A stretch of 7,938 bases of DNA, from NCBI GenBank assembly GCA_018061385.1, contig JAGOUF010000088.1:1-7938 (forward strand), read 5' to 3'. The translations under genes were made by a program, and so were the position numbers. The notes beneath the pieces were generated by a model. The model had not been told where the DNA came from and searched no databases. It saw only the letters and a list, made by a program, of their open reading frames with translations. Shown in pieces: positions 5,814-7,938 of the stretch. The stretch comes from Chitinophagaceae bacterium (GTDB lineage Bacteria > Bacteroidota > Bacteroidia > Chitinophagales > Chitinophagaceae). Within the stretch, counting starts at the first letter, position 1; the number at the start of each line of letters is the position of its first letter.

Positions 5814-6380
5814 ATGAAAAAAATATGGTTTACTCTGTTACTCTTCTTTTGTTTACAAGTAGATGCACAAGTAATTAACGATAGAAACTTAAGCCAAAAT
5901 GCCAATGGCAACTCAAGTAGCAATCGTTTTAGAAACAATCAAAATACGGATGAAACAAAGAAAAAATTATACAATTACGATTTTGTGGAACGCAAACCGG
6001 TTTTTCCGTATGGTGGCGATACCTTGAGAAATATTTATTTATCCAACTTTTTAGGGTTCGATTCTTTAGCAACCAAAGCAATTGATAAAGCCGATACAGG
6101 TAAATACATTCGTGTACATTTTGAATATATTTTAGATGAGTATGGAATAGCTTACGAACCAAAATTTTTATACATAGGAAGCACTCGTTATGCCAGTGGT
6201 AGTGGTGATAAAAAATTAAAATATTTTGATGAGAACAAAGCATATTTTCAAGATGCAGTTACAAAAATGATTCACAAATTACCTACTTGGAAACCAGCAC
6301 TACAAAATGGACAAAGAGTACATTGTATTGTGAAAGATTATTTTCAGTTTTGGTTAGGCATGGGGCCAGAACCTTTGTAA
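5814..6380 (+). CDS. Small secreted protein with TonB C-terminal-like domain
   Basis: 188-residue protein. I start at the ATG at 5814 because it begins a clean Sec signal peptide (MKKIWFTLLLFFCLQVDA, cleavage likely before QVIND). An upstream start at 5718 would run through the preceding gene's end. Residues 20-50 are an Asn/Ser-rich linker. From about 60 it resembles a TonB C-terminal domain: PVFPYGGDTLRNIYL recalls the FPGGxxALxxYL start, IRVHFEYILDEYGIAYEPKF the central VxVxFxVdedG strands, and MIHKLPTWKPALQNGQRV the MPxWkPgxxnGkpV end. About 20 extra residues (122-145) interrupt the middle. There is no transmembrane anchor or ExbBD-contact segment, so it is not a classical TonB. A periplasmic or surface role is inferred; the function is unknown. 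It lies 46 bp after a methyltransferase and 20 bp before a glycosyltransferase, so it is probably co-transcribed. Confidence 0.8.
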   Translation: MKKIWFTLLLFFCLQVDAQVINDRNLSQNANGNSSSNRFRNNQNTDETKKKLYNYDFVERKPVFPYGGDTLRNIYLSNFLGFDSLATKAIDKADTGKYIRVHFEYILDEYGIAYEPKFLYIGSTRYASGSGDKKLKYFDENKAYFQDAVTKMIHKLPTWKPALQNGQRVHCIVKDYFQFWLGMGPEPL

Positions 6381-6400
6381 TAAATTACTTAAACAAGCAC

Positions 6401-7279
6401 ATGAGAGTAACTGGATTTTCGTTTATAAAAAATGCTGTACAATTTGATTTTCCAATAAAGGAAGCCATACTTTCTATTTTACCATTGTGCGATGAAGTGA
6501 TTGTTGCAGTTGGAGATTGTACTGACGGAACTCGAGAATTGGTACAAGCCATTCATCCAACAAAAATAAAAATTATAGATACTGTTTGGAATACAGCTTT
6601 AAACAGAGATGGAATTGTTTTAGCCGATGAAACCAATAAAGCCCTACAAGCTGCTTTTGCAACCAATAGCCATTGGTTAATATACATACAAGGCGATGAA
6701 GTGTTGCATGAAGATGGTTTTGCAGCTATTACACAAGCCATGGAAAAACATAAAGACGATAAAAAAGTAGATGGCTTATTACTAAACTATAGGCATTTTT
6801 ATGGCAGTTACGATTATATAGCAACTTCGTCTCATTGGTATAAAAATGAAATAAGAATTATAAAAAATAACGTCAATATTTATAGTTATAAAGATGCACA
6901 AGGTTTTAGAAAAGGAGATAACGAAAAATTGAATGTAAAACCTGTAGATGCTTTTGTACACCATTATGGTTGGGTAAAAAAACCTAAAACTATGATGAAT
7001 AAAAGAAAAGAAGGCGTAAAATTTTGGGAAGGTGAAAAGTATACTGAAGAGTATGATAAAACAGATTTAGGCGATTACGATTTTTCTCAAATAGACTCTT
7101 TAGAACTCTATAAAAAACCACATCCACAAGTAATGCAACAACGCATTATAAATGTTAATTGGAAATTTAATTACGATGTAAGTTTTAATAAAAAAACTTT
7201 AAAAGACCAGCTTAAAAATTTATTGTTTAAGTTAACTGGCAAAAGGCTTTTTGAATATCAGAATTATAAAATTATTTAA
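6401..7279 (+). CDS. Glycosyltransferase, GT2-like (GT-A fold)
   Basis: Predicted nucleotide-sugar glycosyltransferase of 292 residues. The N-terminus has the typical acceptor-independent GT-A opening FSFIKNAVQFDFPIKEAI (6-23), then CDEVIVAVGDCTDGTRE (30-46), the GT2 strand-turn that holds the nucleotide. YIQGDEVLHE (95-104) corresponds to the metal-binding DXD region. The C-terminal third is basic and rich in Lys/Tyr and does not look membrane-spanning, so the enzyme is likely cytoplasmic or peripheral. The ATG at 6401 is preferred. A longer frame from 6287 exists but overlaps the end of the preceding secreted-protein gene and adds sequence unlike the family. Gene spacing is tight (20 bp before it, 11 bp after). 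The sugar donor and acceptor cannot be told from sequence. The neighbouring methyltransferases suggest a methylated glycan. Confidence 0.85.
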   Translation: MRVTGFSFIKNAVQFDFPIKEAILSILPLCDEVIVAVGDCTDGTRELVQAIHPTKIKIIDTVWNTALNRDGIVLADETNKALQAAFATNSHWLIYIQGDEVLHEDGFAAITQAMEKHKDDKKVDGLLLNYRHFYGSYDYIATSSHWYKNEIRIIKNNVNIYSYKDAQGFRKGDNEKLNVKPVDAFVHHYGWVKKPKTMMNKRKEGVKFWEGEKYTEEYDKTDLGDYDFSQIDSLELYKKPHPQVMQQRIINVNWKFNYDVSFNKKTLKDQLKNLLFKLTGKRLFEYQNYKII

Positions 7280-7290
7280 TTCAATTGTAT

Positions 7291-7938
7291 ATGGCAGCTT
7301 GTATAATTTGTAACAACGAAAACGATAATACTACACATGCAATAAAAGAATTGCAATTGGGATTAAATGAACCTTTTAATTATCAGTTATGTAACCAATG
7401 TGGCACTATGCAACTATTGGATGTTCCAGAAAACTTGGGCAAATATTACCCAAATGAAGATTACTACTCCTTTAATTTAAAACTTCAGATAAAAGAAAAG
7501 CCAGATACTTTACGAAAAATAAAAACCGATTATTTACTGTTTGGCAAACAGCCCATTTTAGGAGCATTGCTTAGCATTGGCTATAAAATGAATGAGTTAT
7601 ACGATTGGGTAAAATTTACTAAAGCAAAATACAACGATTCAATTTTAGATGTTGGTACGGGCAATGGAAGTTTATTGGCAAAATTGTTCAATATTGGTTA
7701 CACCAATTTAACAGGAATAGATCCTTTTATAAATGAAAGTAAAGATTACGGAAGTATAAAAATTTTAAAGAAAGATTTGTATGATGTAAAGGAACAATAC
7801 GATGTGGTAATGTTACACCATTCATTAGAACATATGTTTGAACCTTTGAAGGCTTTGCAACAAGTATTCAATATTACAAAACCTGGTGGTAGAGTGTTGG
7901 TTCGTGTACCAATTATGGGCAATTATGGTTGGCAAACC
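7291..7938 (+). CDS. Zinc-ribbon SAM-dependent methyltransferase (partial, cut at window end)
   Basis: An open frame from the ATG at 7291 to the window end (216 residues, no stop) encodes a class I methyltransferase. N-terminal C4-x2-C7 and C34-x2-C37 form a probable zinc ribbon, as in many methyltransferases of polysaccharide or natural-product loci. ILDVGTGNGSLLAKL (118-132) is the SAM-binding loop, TGIDPF (141-146) the motif II acidic position, and LHHSLEHMFEPLKAL (175-189) the post-II segment of the Methyltransf_23 type. KPGGRVLVRVP follows at about 197-207. The segment between zinc ribbon and methyltransferase (about 40-110) is charged. The C-terminal third or more is missing, so length and full domain content are unknown. 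It lies 11 bp downstream of the glycosyltransferase and is probably in the same operon. It has no resemblance to the TylF-like methyltransferase earlier in the run beyond the common fold. Confidence 0.85.
   Translation, partial: MAACIICNNENDNTTHAIKELQLGLNEPFNYQLCNQCGTMQLLDVPENLGKYYPNEDYYSFNLKLQIKEKPDTLRKIKTDYLLFGKQPILGALLSIGYKMNELYDWVKFTKAKYNDSILDVGTGNGSLLAKLFNIGYTNLTGIDPFINESKDYGSIKILKKDLYDVKEQYDVVMLHHSLEHMFEPLKALQQVFNITKPGGRVLVRVPIMGNYGWQT

Noticed and set aside
6287..6400. Extended N-terminus of the glycosyltransferase reaching back to 6287
   Set aside because: It overlaps the coding sequence of the TonB-C-like protein, and the added 38 residues do not resemble GT-A family N-termini.

Overview
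The window is AT-rich (roughly one-third G+C by eye) and reads as chromosome of a Bacteroidota member, plausibly a Chitinophagales-type bacterium. The reasons are a methionyl-tRNA synthetase with a four-cysteine zinc knuckle, KMSTSR loop and fused C-terminal tRNA-binding domain; Shine-Dalgarno-poor start regions; a TonB-C-like small secreted protein; and TAnnTTTG-like promoter boxes. This lineage call is an inference from gene style, not a database match.

Layout: (1) 1-591 holds a decayed GxxExxY-family (PD-(D/E)XK-like) gene on the minus strand, with two mutually compensating frameshifts. It is bracketed by a perfect 13-bp inverted repeat (30-42 / 477-489), so it looks like a small inserted cassette. 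Next to it are a plain hairpin (509-536) and the rho-independent terminator of metG (549-572). (2) 592-2721, minus strand, is metG, complete and apparently functional, with a 4 x 7-bp tandem repeat inside the linker to its C-terminal domain. (3) 2722-2929 is a divergent intergenic region with several small repeats and palindromes and candidate promoters. (4) 2930-4955, plus strand, is a tandem pair of paralogous S66 (LD-carboxypeptidase / MccF-like) peptidases, the first exported and the second cytoplasmic. (5) 5051-7938, plus strand, is a compact gene run: TylF/Methyltransf_24-like methyltransferase, small secreted TonB-C-like protein, GT2-like glycosyltransferase, and a zinc-ribbon plus SAM methyltransferase cut by the window end.

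How the genes may work together: the S66 pair points to removal of terminal D-amino acids from muropeptides (or of related peptide conjugates) in two compartments. The last four genes look like part of a surface-glycan or secondary-metabolite modification locus, because a glycosyltransferase is flanked by two small-molecule or sugar methyltransferases. That pathway is inferred from content and spacing only. metG is housekeeping and transcribed away from the rest.

I do not see a clear new multi-gene system. The most unusual items are the inverted-repeat-bounded GxxExxY cassette, the structured metG/S66 intergenic region, the heptanucleotide repeat in the metG linker, and the orphan TonB-C-like secreted protein placed between a methyltransferase and a glycosyltransferase.
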